A stretch of 64,000 bases of DNA from Bradyrhizobiaceae bacterium. GTDB lineage: Bacteria; Pseudomonadota; Alphaproteobacteria; Rhizobiales; Xanthobacteraceae. Below are positions 45,469 through 55,324 of the stretch, piece by piece; the first letter of the stretch is position 1, and each line of letters opens with the position of its first letter. Position numbers and translations under genes: made by a program. The stretch covers positions 1 through 64,000 of the forward strand of contig RXJJ01000005.1 in the NCBI GenBank assembly GCA_003963145.1, written 5' to 3'. Under the pieces are notes generated by a model. It did no database searches, had not been told where the DNA came from, and saw only the letters and a program-made list of their open reading frames with translations.

Positions 45469-46863
45469 TCAGGATTTTCGCTTCGCTTTGTGGGCGAAAG
45501 GATTGTCCTTCTCGCGCAGCGTAATGCGAATCGGCGTTCCGGGCAGATCGAATGCACTGCGAAGGCTGTTGGTCAGATAGCGCAGATAGGATGTCGGCAC
45601 GGCGTCCGCACGCGTGCAGAACAGCACAAAGCTCGGCGGTCGCGACTTTGTCTGGGTAATGTAATTCATCTTCAACCGCCGTCCTGAAACGGCTGGCGGC
45701 GGGTTCTGGGCGACAGCCTGCTCGAACCAGCGGTTGAGCTGGCTGGTCGAGACGCGGCGATTCCAGACAGCATAGGCATCCTCGATTGCCTTCATCAGCC
45801 GGTCCACCCCCTCGCCCATCAGACCCGACACCGCGACTACTGGCGCACCGCGCATCTGAGGCAACAGATGGTCGGCTTCCTCGCGCAGTTTTCCGATCAG
45901 ACCCGGCCCGCGCTCGATGAGATCCCATTTATTGACAGCAATCACGGGCGCGCGGCCTTCGCGCTCGACGAGATCCGCGAGGCGCAGATCCTGTTCCTCG
46001 AATTTGCTCTGCGCGTCCATCACCAGTACGACGACTTCGGCGAAACGCACCGCGCGAAGCGCGTCGGACACCGATAACTTCTCGAGCTTGTCGTCGATGC
46101 GCGAGCGCCGTCGCAATCCCGCCGTATCGAACACACGGAACGCGCGGCCTTTCCAGTCGATATCGACGGCAATGGAATCGCGCGTCGTGCCGGCCTCCGG
46201 GCTGGTGAGAAGCCGCTCTTCGCCGAGAAGATGATTGATCAGGGTCGATTTGCCGGCGTTGGGGCGGCCGAGCACCGCAACACGGATGGGACGGTCGGAC
46301 AGATCGCCATCAGTGTCCTCACCCTCATCGAAAGCGAATGGATCTTCATGTTCACCGTCATCCGCAGGCTCGGGCATCAGGGCGCGCAACGCATCGTAAA
46401 GATCGCTCATGCCTTCGCCATGCTCGGCCGAGATGGCGACGGGATCGCCAAGGCCCAGGGCGTAGGATTCCATGGCGCCGGCTTCGCCGTGCTTGCCCTC
46501 GCTCTTGTTGGCGATCAGGACCACGGGCTTGTTGGCGCGGCGAGCGAAATCGGCAAAGGCGCGGTCGTTCGGCGTCAGACCCGCGCGGGCGTCAAAGACG
46601 AACAGCAGCGCATCGGCCGACGCGATTGCCACTTCTGTCTGCTCCTGCATGCGTGCGGTGAGCGATCCGCGCTCGCCTTTATCAAGGCCGGCAGTGTCGA
46701 CCAGCGTGAATTCAAGATCGCCGAGACGCCCCTCGCCTTCGCGACGGTCGCGCGTCACGCCCGGCTGGTCATCCACCAGGGCGAGCTTCTGTCCAACCAG
46801 GCGGTTGAACAGCGTCGACTTGCCGACATTCGGCCGGCCAATGATGGCAATCGTAAAGGACAT
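45469..46863 (-). CDS. der: Ribosome biogenesis GTPase Der
   Basis: A 464-residue EngA/Der with two GTPase domains for 50S assembly. G1 motifs are GRPNVGKST (about 8-16) and GRPNAGKST (near 200), with DTAGLD and DTAGLRRRS switch regions. G4 motifs are NKSEG and NKWD. The C-terminal KH-like domain follows ([14 protein letters not shown]...[20 protein letters not shown]). The acidic stretch between the domains is extended ([17 protein letters not shown]). It is the last gene after yfgM-like and a lipoprotein gene. Confidence 0.96.
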   Translation of the reverse strand: MSFTIAIIGRPNVGKSTLFNRLVGQKLALVDDQPGVTRDRREGEGRLGDLEFTLVDTAGLDKGERGSLTARMQEQTEVAIASADALLFVFDARAGLTPNDRAFADFARRANKPVVLIANKSEGKHGEAGAMESYALGLGDPVAISAEHGEGMSDLYDALRALMPEPADDGEHEDPFAFDEGEDTDGDLSDRPIRVAVLGRPNAGKSTLINHLLGEERLLTSPEAGTTRDSIAVDIDWKGRAFRVFDTAGLRRRSRIDDKLEKLSVSDALRAVRFAEVVVLVMDAQSKFEEQDLRLADLVEREGRAPVIAVNKWDLIERGPGLIGKLREEADHLLPQMRGAPVVAVSGLMGEGVDRLMKAIEDAYAVWNRRVSTSQLNRWFEQAVAQNPPPAVSGRRLKMNYITQTKSRPPSFVLFCTRADAVPTSYLRYLTNSLRSAFDLPGTPIRITLREKDNPFAHKAKRKS

Positions 46864-46881
46864 GATGCCCGGACCACGGGG

Positions 46882-47424
46882 TCAGTGCTGGAAACTACCG
46901 CTCGGCAGCGGCGCGGGGAATGGCGATAATTGCTGCTGCGACTGTTGCGGTTGCGCCGCCGGCTGCTGGGCCGGAGCCGAACCGGCATCGTCGGGCGGAA
47001 TCGCGGTCGGGCTGACGTGCTTGCGTTTGGAGGGCTTTGGAGGGGGCGGAGCAGCGGGCGCAGCATCCTCAGCCGGCGCGTCCGCGTCCGGCGAAGCGGC
47101 CGGCTTTGCCGATGCAGGTTTCTTGCTCCGTTTGGTCTTCGGCGCGGGTTCAGGGGCAGGCGCTACAGGCGGCGCATCCTGCTGCTGGGCCTGTTGAGCG
47201 CCCTTATAAAGCTCCTTGGGGATACCCTGCTCGACGCCCGGCACACCCTGAGGAAAAACCGGTTCGCGTTTACCCGGCAGCGGCTTCTTCTGATCGAGAA
47301 AGTCCAGCATGTCGGTTGGATCAAAAGACGTTGCACCGCCCCCGCCGCAACCGGACAGCCCACAGCACAGTCCCAGCAGGACGCTGGTGGCGATCAAACG
47401 CTGGATGTGACGTCCGCCTGACAT
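46882..47424 (-). CDS. Proline/alanine-rich lipoprotein in the bamB position
   Basis: A 180-residue putative lipoprotein: signal segment with lipobox LSGC (Cys near residue 26), a short conserved-looking part (SFDPTDMLDFLDQKKPLPGKREPVFPQGVPGVEQGIPKEL, quoted only in part), then a long Ala/Pro/Gln/Lys low-complexity tail. In many proteobacteria bamB, a beta-propeller lipoprotein, lies between yfgM and der; this much smaller protein occupies that slot and has no propeller repeats. Function is unknown. It lies four bases after the upstream gene and 18 before der, so it is in the operon. Confidence 0.65.
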   Translation of the reverse strand: MSGGRHIQRLIATSVLLGLCCGLSGCGGGGATSFDPTDMLDFLDQKKPLPGKREPVFPQGVPGVEQGIPKELYKGAQQAQQQDAPPVAPAPEPAPKTKRSKKPASAKPAASPDADAPAEDAAPAAPPPPKPSKRKHVSPTAIPPDDAGSAPAQQPAAQPQQSQQQLSPFPAPLPSGSFQH

Positions 47425-47428
47425 TCAT

Positions 47429-48082
47429 TCAGCTTTTGGCGGCGGGCGGCAACAGCGCCTGCAAAGCCTCCGCCCGGCTGCGAATGGCGGACGGGCTTTC
47501 CGGATCCTTGCTGATCATATCGAGCCACTGGCGCGTGGCTGATGCATCGCTGTTCCTCCAGGCCGACAATGACAGCAGTTCGCGGGCAGTGTGCCGAAAG
47601 GCGCGGCCCGGCGCTGCAAGCGGCTCAAGCCGCTGACGTATCTCGGCGTAGGGCGCGGTGTCGAGCAACACGCCGGCGGCACGGATACGTGCGATGTCCT
47701 GCTCGGCCGGGCCGAGAGCACCGTCGGCGGCAATGCCGTCGTAAAGCAGCACGGCGGCTTTTGGGTCGCGCTTTGCGGCCTCAGCGGCGGCGCGAAGCCG
47801 CGACAGCGCCTGATAACCCTTGGTGCCATCGGCAACGATCTTGTTGAAGGCACCCTCAGCATCGGCGGATTTGTTCTGACCGGCGAGCGTAATGGCCGCC
47901 TCAAAGGCGGCACTGGATTCGGCGGCCTTCTTCTCTTGCGACAACTGATAGAAACGCCACCCTCCCACGCCAGCCACGATCACCAGCGCGACCGCGAAAA
48001 TAAGGCCGGAATAGCGCTTCAAGAACTTCTGCACCTGCTCGCGGCGCAGGTCCTCGTCTATTTCACTAAATATTTCAGACAC
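47429..48082 (-). CDS. YfgM-like membrane-anchored TPR protein
   Basis: A 217-residue protein. A cytoplasmic N-terminus (SEIFSEIDEDLRREQVQKFLKRY) leads to one transmembrane helix (about 25-44), and a periplasmic tail of TPR-like helical hairpins follows. YfgM associates with the Sec translocon and periplasmic chaperones in E. coli; that role is family knowledge. The order yfgM-like, lipoprotein, der matches yfgM-bamB-der elsewhere. Confidence 0.85.
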   Translation of the reverse strand: MSEIFSEIDEDLRREQVQKFLKRYSGLIFAVALVIVAGVGGWRFYQLSQEKKAAESSAAFEAAITLAGQNKSADAEGAFNKIVADGTKGYQALSRLRAAAEAAKRDPKAAVLLYDGIAADGALGPAEQDIARIRAAGVLLDTAPYAEIRQRLEPLAAPGRAFRHTARELLSLSAWRNSDASATRQWLDMISKDPESPSAIRSRAEALQALLPPAAKS

Positions 48083-48209
48083 TTAAAAGATCTCACTAGA
48101 TTTTCGGGAATTGGGGCGCCGCGCTGTTCGGCGGCATTACAGTAGCGTTATGGCGGCCACAAGGCAAAGCCAGCCCAGTCAAAGCCTTAACAGGAAACAG
48201 GCAAACGCC

Positions 48210-49064
48210 CTACCGCGCTGCTTTCGGCTTTACGCCATAAGTGTGCTCGGGTGCCGGAAATGCGCGGGCGCGCACCTCTTTGGCATAGTCCTGAATCGCC
48301 GCTTCGATGCCAGGGCCGAGATTACCGTAGCGCTTGACGAATTTAGGCACCCAGGGCGACAGGCCGAGCATGTCTTCAAGCACCAGCACTTGTCCGTCGC
48401 AGGCAACGCTGGCGCCGATACCAATGGTCGGGATCGGAATGATTTCGGTGAGCCGCCGCGCCAAAGGCTCGGCCACGGCCTCGACCACCACCGAAAACGC
48501 GCCGGCCTGGGCGACAGCGACTGCATCGTCCTGAATGGGTCCACCGCCATTGCCGCCCTCGCCAAGCTTGAGCGCCTCCTCGCGGCCCTGTGACCTGAAG
48601 CCACCGAGTGTGTTGATCGATTGCGGTGTGAGGCCGATATGCGCCATGACGGGGATGCCGCGCGTTGCCAGAAATTCGATGGTCTCCGCCATCCGCACGC
48701 CGCCTTCCAGCTTCACCGCGCCGCAATGGGTTTCTTTCAGGATGCGCACGGCGGAATGAAACGCCTGCTCCTTGGAGGCCTCATACGATCCGAAGGGCAT
48801 GTCCACCACGACCAGCGCCTGTTTCGAGCCGCGCATCACCGCGCGGCCCTGCAGGATCATCATGTCCAGCGTCACCGGCACGGTGGTCTCGAAACCGTGC
48901 ATCACGTTGCCGAGCGAATCCCCGACCAGAATGACATCGCAATATTTATCGACCAGAGCGGCCGTATGCGCGTGATAGGAGGTCAGCATCACGATCGGCT
49001 CACCGCCCTTGCGCGCCAGAATATCAGGCGCTGTCTTGCGCTTGGTGCCGGACTGAATGGACAT
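48210..49064 (-). CDS. panB: 3-methyl-2-oxobutanoate hydroxymethyltransferase
   Basis: A 284-residue ketopantoate hydroxymethyltransferase, the first step of pantothenate synthesis. Signatures are [31 protein letters not shown] (Mg-binding Asp) and [15 protein letters not shown]. The start at 49064 overlaps no upstream coding; the frame is open beyond it. No panC or panD lies nearby. It begins two bases after the nnrU stop and is thus likely co-transcribed with it. Confidence 0.95.
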   Translation of the reverse strand: MSIQSGTKRKTAPDILARKGGEPIVMLTSYHAHTAALVDKYCDVILVGDSLGNVMHGFETTVPVTLDMMILQGRAVMRGSKQALVVVDMPFGSYEASKEQAFHSAVRILKETHCGAVKLEGGVRMAETIEFLATRGIPVMAHIGLTPQSINTLGGFRSQGREEALKLGEGGNGGGPIQDDAVAVAQAGAFSVVVEAVAEPLARRLTEIIPIPTIGIGASVACDGQVLVLEDMLGLSPWVPKFVKRYGNLGPGIEAAIQDYAKEVRARAFPAPEHTYGVKPKAAR

Positions 49065-49066
49065 GA

Positions 49067-49651
49067 TCAAACTCCGACGACGGGAACGCCGATAACCAGC
49101 GGATGAAAGACGAAGGCCAGCGCGAGATAGGCGACGATGCCGACGCCAACCGCAATGGCATCGTTGCCAAGACCGCCGACCGGGATCGGTACATTCCCCG
49201 GCTCGTCGCGATGTTTCAGCGCGATGCGATCGTAGACCGCCCAGGCCAGCACCGAGCCGAACAGAATCATCGAGCCCAGATCGCCATTGGCAAGCAGGTG
49301 CGCCACGGCCCACAACTTAACACCGGCAAGCATCGGATGTTTCAGCCGGGCGTAAATCCGCCCGCGAATATACGCGGCCACGATCAGGATGACGGATGGC
49401 AGCATCAGCGCCAGAGTGATGTGGCGGAATGCCGCCGGCGGATGCCAGACGTCGGTCCACTCGGTCGCGCGATAGAGGCTGTAGCCCTTCGCAATCAGCA
49501 CAATGCCGGCAATCGAGACAAGGCTGAAAAGCGCCTTGTAGCTCCCCTCACCCAAGCGTTCGAACAGCGCAGCGCGCAGATCGCGCTTCGTGGTGAGAAC
49601 ATGGATGCCGATAAACAGTACCAGTCCCAGAATGAGAAGCAGAAATCCCAT
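49067..49651 (-). CDS. NnrU family membrane protein
   Basis: A 194-residue protein with about five transmembrane helices and the NnrU pattern: [40 protein letters not shown]-like text (here [20 protein letters not shown]) and [18 protein letters not shown]. NnrU was named from nitrite/NO reductase clusters, but the family is broad and related to isoprenylcysteine-carboxyl-methyltransferase-like membrane proteins. No denitrification genes are in view. ATG 49651 was chosen; the frame opens at 49738. Confidence 0.85.
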   Translation of the reverse strand: MGFLLLILGLVLFIGIHVLTTKRDLRAALFERLGEGSYKALFSLVSIAGIVLIAKGYSLYRATEWTDVWHPPAAFRHITLALMLPSVILIVAAYIRGRIYARLKHPMLAGVKLWAVAHLLANGDLGSMILFGSVLAWAVYDRIALKHRDEPGNVPIPVGGLGNDAIAVGVGIVAYLALAFVFHPLVIGVPVVGV

Positions 49652-49779
49652 ATCGATCACCCGGCAAGATGAGTGGCGTTCGGGTACCATTTTTAAGGCA
49701 CGGAGCGCAATGGTGCCCGCGAATGGGCGCCGGCCCAATGCTTTATCGCGGCCGTTGCCGGACGGCGGGGCCGGCCGGA

Positions 49780-51399
49780 TTACGCGGCTTTCTTGACGTC
49801 CTTGATGTCGGTGAAAACAATGCCCGGCGAACGTTCACGGGTATAGCCAAGATAGAACTCATTCTTGGCCAGAAACACCAGATCGCCATCCACGTCCTCG
49901 GCGATGCTCGATCCGTTGGCGTTGACGAAGGTGTCGTAGACCTTGCGGTCTTCGGCGGAAAACCAGCGTGCAAGCTGAAACTCGCTGACCTCGAAATCGA
50001 CCGGCAACGAATATTCAGCTTCAAGGCGCGCTTTCAGCACGTCGAGCTGAAGCTGGCCGACGACGCCTACCAGCGCCGGAGAACCGTCGCGCGGACGGAA
50101 CACCTGTACCACGCCCTCCTCCGACATCTGCTGCAAGGCTTCTTTCAGCTTCTTGGCTTTCATCGCGTCGCCAAGACGGACGCGGCGAAGAATTTCGGGC
50201 GCGAAGCTCGGCACGCCGACAAAGGATATGTCCTCGCCCTCGGTCAACGTGTCCCCGATCCGCAGGGTGCCGTGATTGGGGATGCCGACCACGTCCCCGG
50301 CGAACGCCTCATCCGCGATGGCGCGATCCTGCGCGAAGAAAAACTGTGGCGAAGAAAGCGTCATGTTCTTGCCGGTGCGCACCAGCTTGGCTTTCATGCC
50401 GCGTGTCAGCTTGCCCGAACACAGCCGCGCAAACGCGATGCGGTCGCGATGGTTGGGATCCATGTTCGCCTGGATCTTGAATACGAACGCGCTCATCTTG
50501 GAGTCGGAGGCTTCGACCCTGCGAACATTCGAATCCTGGGCCCGCGGCGGAGGTGCGTAACGGCCAAGTCCTTCCAGCAAATCGCCGACGCCGAAATTGC
50601 GCAGCGCGCTACCGAAGAACACCGGCGTCAGGTGCCCTTCCCGAAACGAGTCGATATCGAACGGCTTGCAGGCCTCCGACACCAGCGCGAGTTCTTCCTT
50701 GATCGCATTGGCGTCGAGATTTGGATTGCGTCCGGCAAGGTCCGAAATCTCGATCTGCTCCGCCTGCCCGGTTTTTGCGCCACCGCCTTCGAGCAGCCGC
50801 ACGCCGCCGGTCGCAATGTCGTAGGTGCCCAGAAAATCCCGTCCGCGCCCGACCGGCCATGTCATCGGCGTGGTGTCGAGCGCCAGCGTCTTTTCGATCT
50901 CATCCATCAGATCGAACGGGTCGCGGCTTTCGCGGTCCATCTTGTTGATGAAGGTGATGATCGGAATGTCGCGCAGCCGGCAAACCTCGAACAGCTTGCG
51001 GGTGCGGTCTTCGATGCCCTTCGCTGCGTCGATCACCATCACTGCGGAGTCGACCGCCGTCAGCGTGCGATAGGTATCTTCCGAAAAATCCTCATGGCCC
51101 GGCGTGTCGAGCAAGTTGAAAACGAGATTTTCGAACTCGAAGGTCATCACCGACGTGACGACGGAAATACCGCGGTCGCGCTCGATTTTCATCCAGTCGG
51201 AGCGCGTGTTGCGGCGCTCGCCCTTGGCCTTGACCTGTCCGGCGAGATTGATCGCGCCGCCAAACAGCAGCAGCTTTTCGGTCAGCGTGGTCTTGCCGGC
51301 GTCGGGGTGAGAGATGATCGCAAACGTCCTGCGCCGCGCCACCTCATTGGCAAGCGGCGAGACCGGCGGAGAATCGGCGGCGACAGCGGCATCGGACAT
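49780..51399 (-). CDS. prfC: Peptide chain release factor 3
   Basis: A 539-residue translational GTPase that recycles RF1/RF2 after termination. G1 is SHPDAGKTT, G2 RGISVVTSVM, G3 DTPGHEDF and G4 NKMDRE; the C-terminal part FRPRDGSPALVGVVGQLQ is RF3-specific and separates it from EF-G. The reading frame stays open 282 bases upstream, but ATG 51399 gives the correct length. Confidence 0.95.
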   Translation of the reverse strand: MSDAAVAADSPPVSPLANEVARRRTFAIISHPDAGKTTLTEKLLLFGGAINLAGQVKAKGERRNTRSDWMKIERDRGISVVTSVMTFEFENLVFNLLDTPGHEDFSEDTYRTLTAVDSAVMVIDAAKGIEDRTRKLFEVCRLRDIPIITFINKMDRESRDPFDLMDEIEKTLALDTTPMTWPVGRGRDFLGTYDIATGGVRLLEGGGAKTGQAEQIEISDLAGRNPNLDANAIKEELALVSEACKPFDIDSFREGHLTPVFFGSALRNFGVGDLLEGLGRYAPPPRAQDSNVRRVEASDSKMSAFVFKIQANMDPNHRDRIAFARLCSGKLTRGMKAKLVRTGKNMTLSSPQFFFAQDRAIADEAFAGDVVGIPNHGTLRIGDTLTEGEDISFVGVPSFAPEILRRVRLGDAMKAKKLKEALQQMSEEGVVQVFRPRDGSPALVGVVGQLQLDVLKARLEAEYSLPVDFEVSEFQLARWFSAEDRKVYDTFVNANGSSIAEDVDGDLVFLAKNEFYLGYTRERSPGIVFTDIKDVKKAA

Positions 51400-51455
51400 G
51401 ATCGCCAGCGTGTGGCAGGGAAACGCGGCAGGATCAAGGGGATTTGAAACGGGCG

Positions 51456-52424
51456 CTAAAGCGACCGTTTCAAATAATGGGCAATTTCGCCGATGATCCC
51501 GCGCCGGAACGTCAACACGCAGATCACGAAAATGGCGCCCTGAATCACCGTCACCCACTGGCCGAAACCGGCGAGATATTGCTGCATGGCGATGATGACG
51601 AAGGCGCCCACCACCGGGCCGAACGAGGTGCCAAGACCTCCGACCAGCGTCATCAGCACCACCTCGCCCGACATCGTCCAATGCACGTCGGTCAGCGAAG
51701 CGTTTTGCGCGACGAACACCTTCACCGCACCGGCAACGCCAGCGAGGGTTCCCGACAGGATAAAGGCAAGCAGCTTGTACTGATCGGTCTTGTAGCCCAG
51801 CGAGATCGCGCGCGGCTCGTTTTCACGGATGGATTTAAGCACCTCGCCAAACGGCGAGTTCACGATCCGGTAGATCAGCAGGAACGAGAGCAGGAACACC
51901 GCCAGCACGACGTAGTAAAGCGTGTTGGTGTTGGACAGATCGAGCACGCCGAACATCTTGCCCTGCGGCACGCCCTGAATGCCGTCCTCGCCATGGGTAA
52001 ACGGCGTTTGCAGATAGACGAAGTACAATAGCTGCGACAGCGCCAGCGTGATCATCGAAAAATAGATGCCTTGACGCCGGATCGCGATCAGGCCGGTGAC
52101 GACGCTGAGCGCGAAGGCGGCTACCACGCCGGCGACGATGCCAAGCTCGGGCGGCAGGCCCCATACCTTGAGCGCGTGAGCCGAAACATAGCCGGCCGTG
52201 CCGAGAAACATCGCGTGGCCGAACGAAAGCAGGCCGCTGTATCCGATCAGAAGATTAAACGCGCAGGCGAACAGCGCAAAGCACAGCGCCTGCATCACGA
52301 AGTAAGGGTAAAGCCCGGTCAGCGGCACAAGAGCCAGCGCCACGGCCATCACGACGAATACAATCATTTCGTCGCTGGTCGAGCCTTCCTTGGTGGGCAC
52401 GGCGTTGTCGGTGATGTTGCTCAT
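51456..52424 (-). CDS. Branched-chain amino-acid ABC transporter permease (LivM type)
   Basis: A 322-residue inner-membrane permease with about nine helices. The family motif YSGLLSFGHAMFLGTAGY near residues 60-78 and the conserved loop SIRENEPRAISLGYKT, which couples to the ATPase, are present. It starts two bases after the LivH-type stop. Last gene of the transporter operon. Ligands of this family include leucine-type and many other amides or aromatics. Confidence 0.92.
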   Translation of the reverse strand: MSNITDNAVPTKEGSTSDEMIVFVVMAVALALVPLTGLYPYFVMQALCFALFACAFNLLIGYSGLLSFGHAMFLGTAGYVSAHALKVWGLPPELGIVAGVVAAFALSVVTGLIAIRRQGIYFSMITLALSQLLYFVYLQTPFTHGEDGIQGVPQGKMFGVLDLSNTNTLYYVVLAVFLLSFLLIYRIVNSPFGEVLKSIRENEPRAISLGYKTDQYKLLAFILSGTLAGVAGAVKVFVAQNASLTDVHWTMSGEVVLMTLVGGLGTSFGPVVGAFVIIAMQQYLAGFGQWVTVIQGAIFVICVLTFRRGIIGEIAHYLKRSL

Positions 52425-52425
52425 A

Positions 52426-53289
52426 TCAGTGGGCCCGCCCTGTCAATCCTGTCGGCTTCACAAGCAGCACAAGCACCATCAAAACGAAAACGACAGTGTT
52501 GGAAGCTTCCGGATAAAAATACTTCGTCAGACCTTCGATCAACCCGAGCGCGAAGCCGGTGATAATCGATCCCATGATCGATCCCATGCCGCCGATCACA
52601 ACCACGGCGAACACAACGATAATCAGATCGGCGCCCATCAAGGGACGAACCTGATTGATCGGCGCCGACAGCACACCGGCCAGAGCGGCGAGCCCCACGC
52701 CAAGACCATAGGTCAGCGTGATCATGCGCGGCACGTTGATGCCGAAGGCGCGCACCAGCGTGGGATTTTCGGTGGCGGCGCGCAGATAGGCCCCTAGCCG
52801 CGTTTTCTCGATCAGGAACCAGGTGGCGAGACAGACAACCAGCGAGAAGATCACGACCCAGCCGCGATAGATCGGCAGGTACATGAAGCCAAGATTGACG
52901 CCGCCCTGCAACTGGCTCGGAATGGCATAAGGCAGACCGGACGATCCGAAATAATTCTGGAAGACCCCCTGAATGATCAGCGCAAGACCGAAGGTCAGCA
53001 GCAAGCCATACAGGTGATCGAGACCCGCGATCCGCTGCAGCATGGTTCGCTCAAGAACGATCCCGAAGAATCCGACGATCAAAGGCGCGAGGATCAGCGC
53101 CCACCAGTAATTCAGTCCGGAATATTCCAGCAGGAAATACGCGACGAACGCGCCCATCATATAAAGCGCGCCATGCGCGAAATTGATGATGTTGAGCATT
53201 CCGAAAATCACGGCAAGGCCAAGACTGAGCAGCGCGTAAAACGAGCCGTTGATCAGTCCGACAAGAAGCTGGGCGTACAGGGCCTGCAT
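52426..53289 (-). CDS. Branched-chain amino-acid ABC transporter permease (LivH type)
   Basis: A 287-residue permease with about eight helices. LVGLINGSFYALLSLGLAVIFG and NFAHGALYMMGAF at the N-terminus and the loop RAATENPTLVRAFGIN are diagnostic of LivH. ATG 53289 chosen; the frame is open to 53346. It forms the membrane channel with the LivM-type protein encoded next. Confidence 0.92.
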   Translation of the reverse strand: MQALYAQLLVGLINGSFYALLSLGLAVIFGMLNIINFAHGALYMMGAFVAYFLLEYSGLNYWWALILAPLIVGFFGIVLERTMLQRIAGLDHLYGLLLTFGLALIIQGVFQNYFGSSGLPYAIPSQLQGGVNLGFMYLPIYRGWVVIFSLVVCLATWFLIEKTRLGAYLRAATENPTLVRAFGINVPRMITLTYGLGVGLAALAGVLSAPINQVRPLMGADLIIVVFAVVVIGGMGSIMGSIITGFALGLIEGLTKYFYPEASNTVVFVLMVLVLLVKPTGLTGRAH

Positions 53290-53362
53290 CGCGGGTGTAT
53301 CTTTCGTTCGAACCTGACGGAACGGGGCCCGGCGGCGGACCGCCACCGGGCCTCTGTCGTGT

Positions 53363-54583
53363 TTACTTCTTCAACAGCGGACAGGTGCTCTTGTCGAGCG
53401 GCGTGAATGCCTGGTCCGCAGGGATTGTTGAAACAAGATTGTAGTAGTCCCACGGCCCCTTCGACTCGGAAGGCTTCTTGACCTCGAACAGATAGGCCGG
53501 GTGGATTTTGCGGCCGTTGGGCTGGATCGTGCCCTTGCCGAACAGCGGATCGTCGGTCGGCAGCGCCTTCATGGCTTCCACGATTTTCGCGCCATCATGC
53601 GAATTACCGCCAGCTGCGGCGAGAACCTTCAGATAATGGCTCACACCAGAATAAACGCCGGCATGCACCATGGTCGGGACAGCCTTATTTTTCGAGCGCT
53701 CGGAGAAGCGCTTGCTGAATGCGCGGGTGCCGTCATTCAGATCCCAGTAAAAAGTCTCCGTAAAGTTCAGACCCTGCGCGGTTTTCAGGCCGAGCGAGTG
53801 AACGTCGGTGATGAAGGTCAGCAGCGCAGCAAGCTTCTGGCCGCCGCTTGTGATTCCAAATTCGGCCGCCTGCTTGACCGCATTGGAGGTGTCGCCGCCC
53901 GCATTGGCAAGACCAATGATCTTCGCTTTGGAAGCCTGCGCCTGAAGCAGGAACGAGGAGAAGTCGGACGTATTCAGCGGATGCTTGACGCTGCCAAGCA
54001 CCTTGCCGCCCGCCGCGGTCACGACTGCGGTGGTGTCGCGCTCGAGCGCGGCGCCGAAGGCATAATCGGCTGTAAGAAAGAACCATGTGTCACCGCCCTG
54101 CTTCACCAGCGCGCCGCCGGTGCCGTGAGCGAGATTATAGGTGTCGTAGGTCCAGTGAATAGTGTTCGGCGTGCATTGCGCGTTGGTCAGGTCGGAAGAG
54201 CCCGCGCCGGAATTGATGAAGATGCCGTTCTTTTCCTTCGTCACGTTGCTGACGGCAAGCGCGACGCCGGAGTTCGGCGTGTCGACAATCAGATCGACCT
54301 TATCGACGTCGTACCACTGACGGGCGATGTTGGCACCCACGTCCGGCTTGTTGAGATGATCGCCGGAGATGATATCGATCTTCCAGCCTTTTGCCGTGAG
54401 ACCCGAATCCTCGACCGCCATCTGCGCGGCCAGCACGGAGCCTGCGCCGCCAAGGTCGGAATAAAGGCCCGACATATCGCTAAGCACGCCGATCTTGACG
54501 TTCTTGTCATCCGCCGAGGCGCCGGCGCTTGCGCCGAAGACCATCGCTGCGCCGAGCATCAAAGCCGCTATCTTGTGTTTCAT
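53363..54583 (-). CDS. ABC transporter substrate-binding protein (LivK-like)
   Basis: A 406-residue periplasmic type I binding protein. The signal peptide ends GASADDK near residue 25. The lobe start VKIGVLSDMSGLYSDLGG and later LVKQGGDTWFFLTADYAFG are typical of the leucine/amide-binding family (peripla_BP_6). The specificity pocket cannot be read by eye; it may bind a ligand other than branched-chain amino acids. Two cysteines (NAQCTPN and STCPLL) may form a disulfide. It lies between the ATPase and permease genes. Confidence 0.9.
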   Translation of the reverse strand: MKHKIAALMLGAAMVFGASAGASADDKNVKIGVLSDMSGLYSDLGGAGSVLAAQMAVEDSGLTAKGWKIDIISGDHLNKPDVGANIARQWYDVDKVDLIVDTPNSGVALAVSNVTKEKNGIFINSGAGSSDLTNAQCTPNTIHWTYDTYNLAHGTGGALVKQGGDTWFFLTADYAFGAALERDTTAVVTAAGGKVLGSVKHPLNTSDFSSFLLQAQASKAKIIGLANAGGDTSNAVKQAAEFGITSGGQKLAALLTFITDVHSLGLKTAQGLNFTETFYWDLNDGTRAFSKRFSERSKNKAVPTMVHAGVYSGVSHYLKVLAAAGGNSHDGAKIVEAMKALPTDDPLFGKGTIQPNGRKIHPAYLFEVKKPSESKGPWDYYNLVSTIPADQAFTPLDKSTCPLLKK

Positions 54584-54610
54584 TGTCCCTCTCCAATTTT
54601 GCCGTAAAAT

Positions 54611-55324
54611 TCAGACGCCGAGATATTGGTGCAATTTTTCCATGTTGGCCTGAATATCCGAAATTCCGAACGCGTCGATGACCTTGCCATGTTCAACGAC
54701 GTAGAAACGGTCTGCCACGGTCGAGGCAAACCGGAAATTCTGCTCCACCAGAAGAATTGTGAATCCTTCCGCCTTCAGACGCGAAATCATGCGGCCGATC
54801 TGCTGGATGATGACCGGCGCCAGACCTTCGGTCGGCTCGTCGAGCATCAGAAAACGCGATCCGGTCCGCAGAATGCGTGCAATCGCCAGCATTTGCTGCT
54901 CGCCGCCCGACAGCTTCGTGCCCTGGCTGGTCAGACGCTCCTTCAGGTTTGGAAAGAGGTCGAAAATCTGTTCGAGTGGCATGCCGCCGCCGCGGATGAC
55001 CGGCGGCAGCATCAGATTTTCCTTGACGTCGAGGCTGGAAAAAATTCCGCGTTCTTCCGGGCAGAACGCAACGCCGAGCCGCGCGATCTTGTCCGACGGC
55101 AGGCGGATCATTTCCTTGCCCTCAAAATCGACCGAGCCCTTGCGCTTGCCGATAATGCCCATGATCGATTTCAGCGTGGTCGACTTGCCGGCGCCATTGC
55201 GGCCGAGCAGCGTGACGACCTCTCCGGGACGCACGTCGAAATTCATCCCGTGCAGGATGTGCGACTCGCCATACCAGGCTTCGAGATTCTTGACAGCCAG
55301 AACCGGCGTCGTCGCGTCATTCAT
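54611..55324 (-). CDS. Branched-chain amino-acid ABC transporter ATPase (LivF type)
   Basis: A 237-residue ATPase. Walker A GRNGAGKST, signature LSGGEQQML, Walker B FLMLDEPTEGLAP and ILLVEQN are complete. The short C-terminus distinguishes LivF from LivG. It overlaps the LivG-type gene by eight bases. Confidence 0.93.
   Translation of the reverse strand: MNDATTPVLAVKNLEAWYGESHILHGMNFDVRPGEVVTLLGRNGAGKSTTLKSIMGIIGKRKGSVDFEGKEMIRLPSDKIARLGVAFCPEERGIFSSLDVKENLMLPPVIRGGGMPLEQIFDLFPNLKERLTSQGTKLSGGEQQMLAIARILRTGSRFLMLDEPTEGLAPVIIQQIGRMISRLKAEGFTILLVEQNFRFASTVADRFYVVEHGKVIDAFGISDIQANMEKLHQYLGV

Noticed and set aside
49669-51447. A 592-codon open frame on the plus strand
   Set aside because: It lies opposite prfC, whose GTPase motifs are unmistakable. 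The antisense product is Arg/His/Gln-rich with no domain; this is the common GC-rich antisense shadow.
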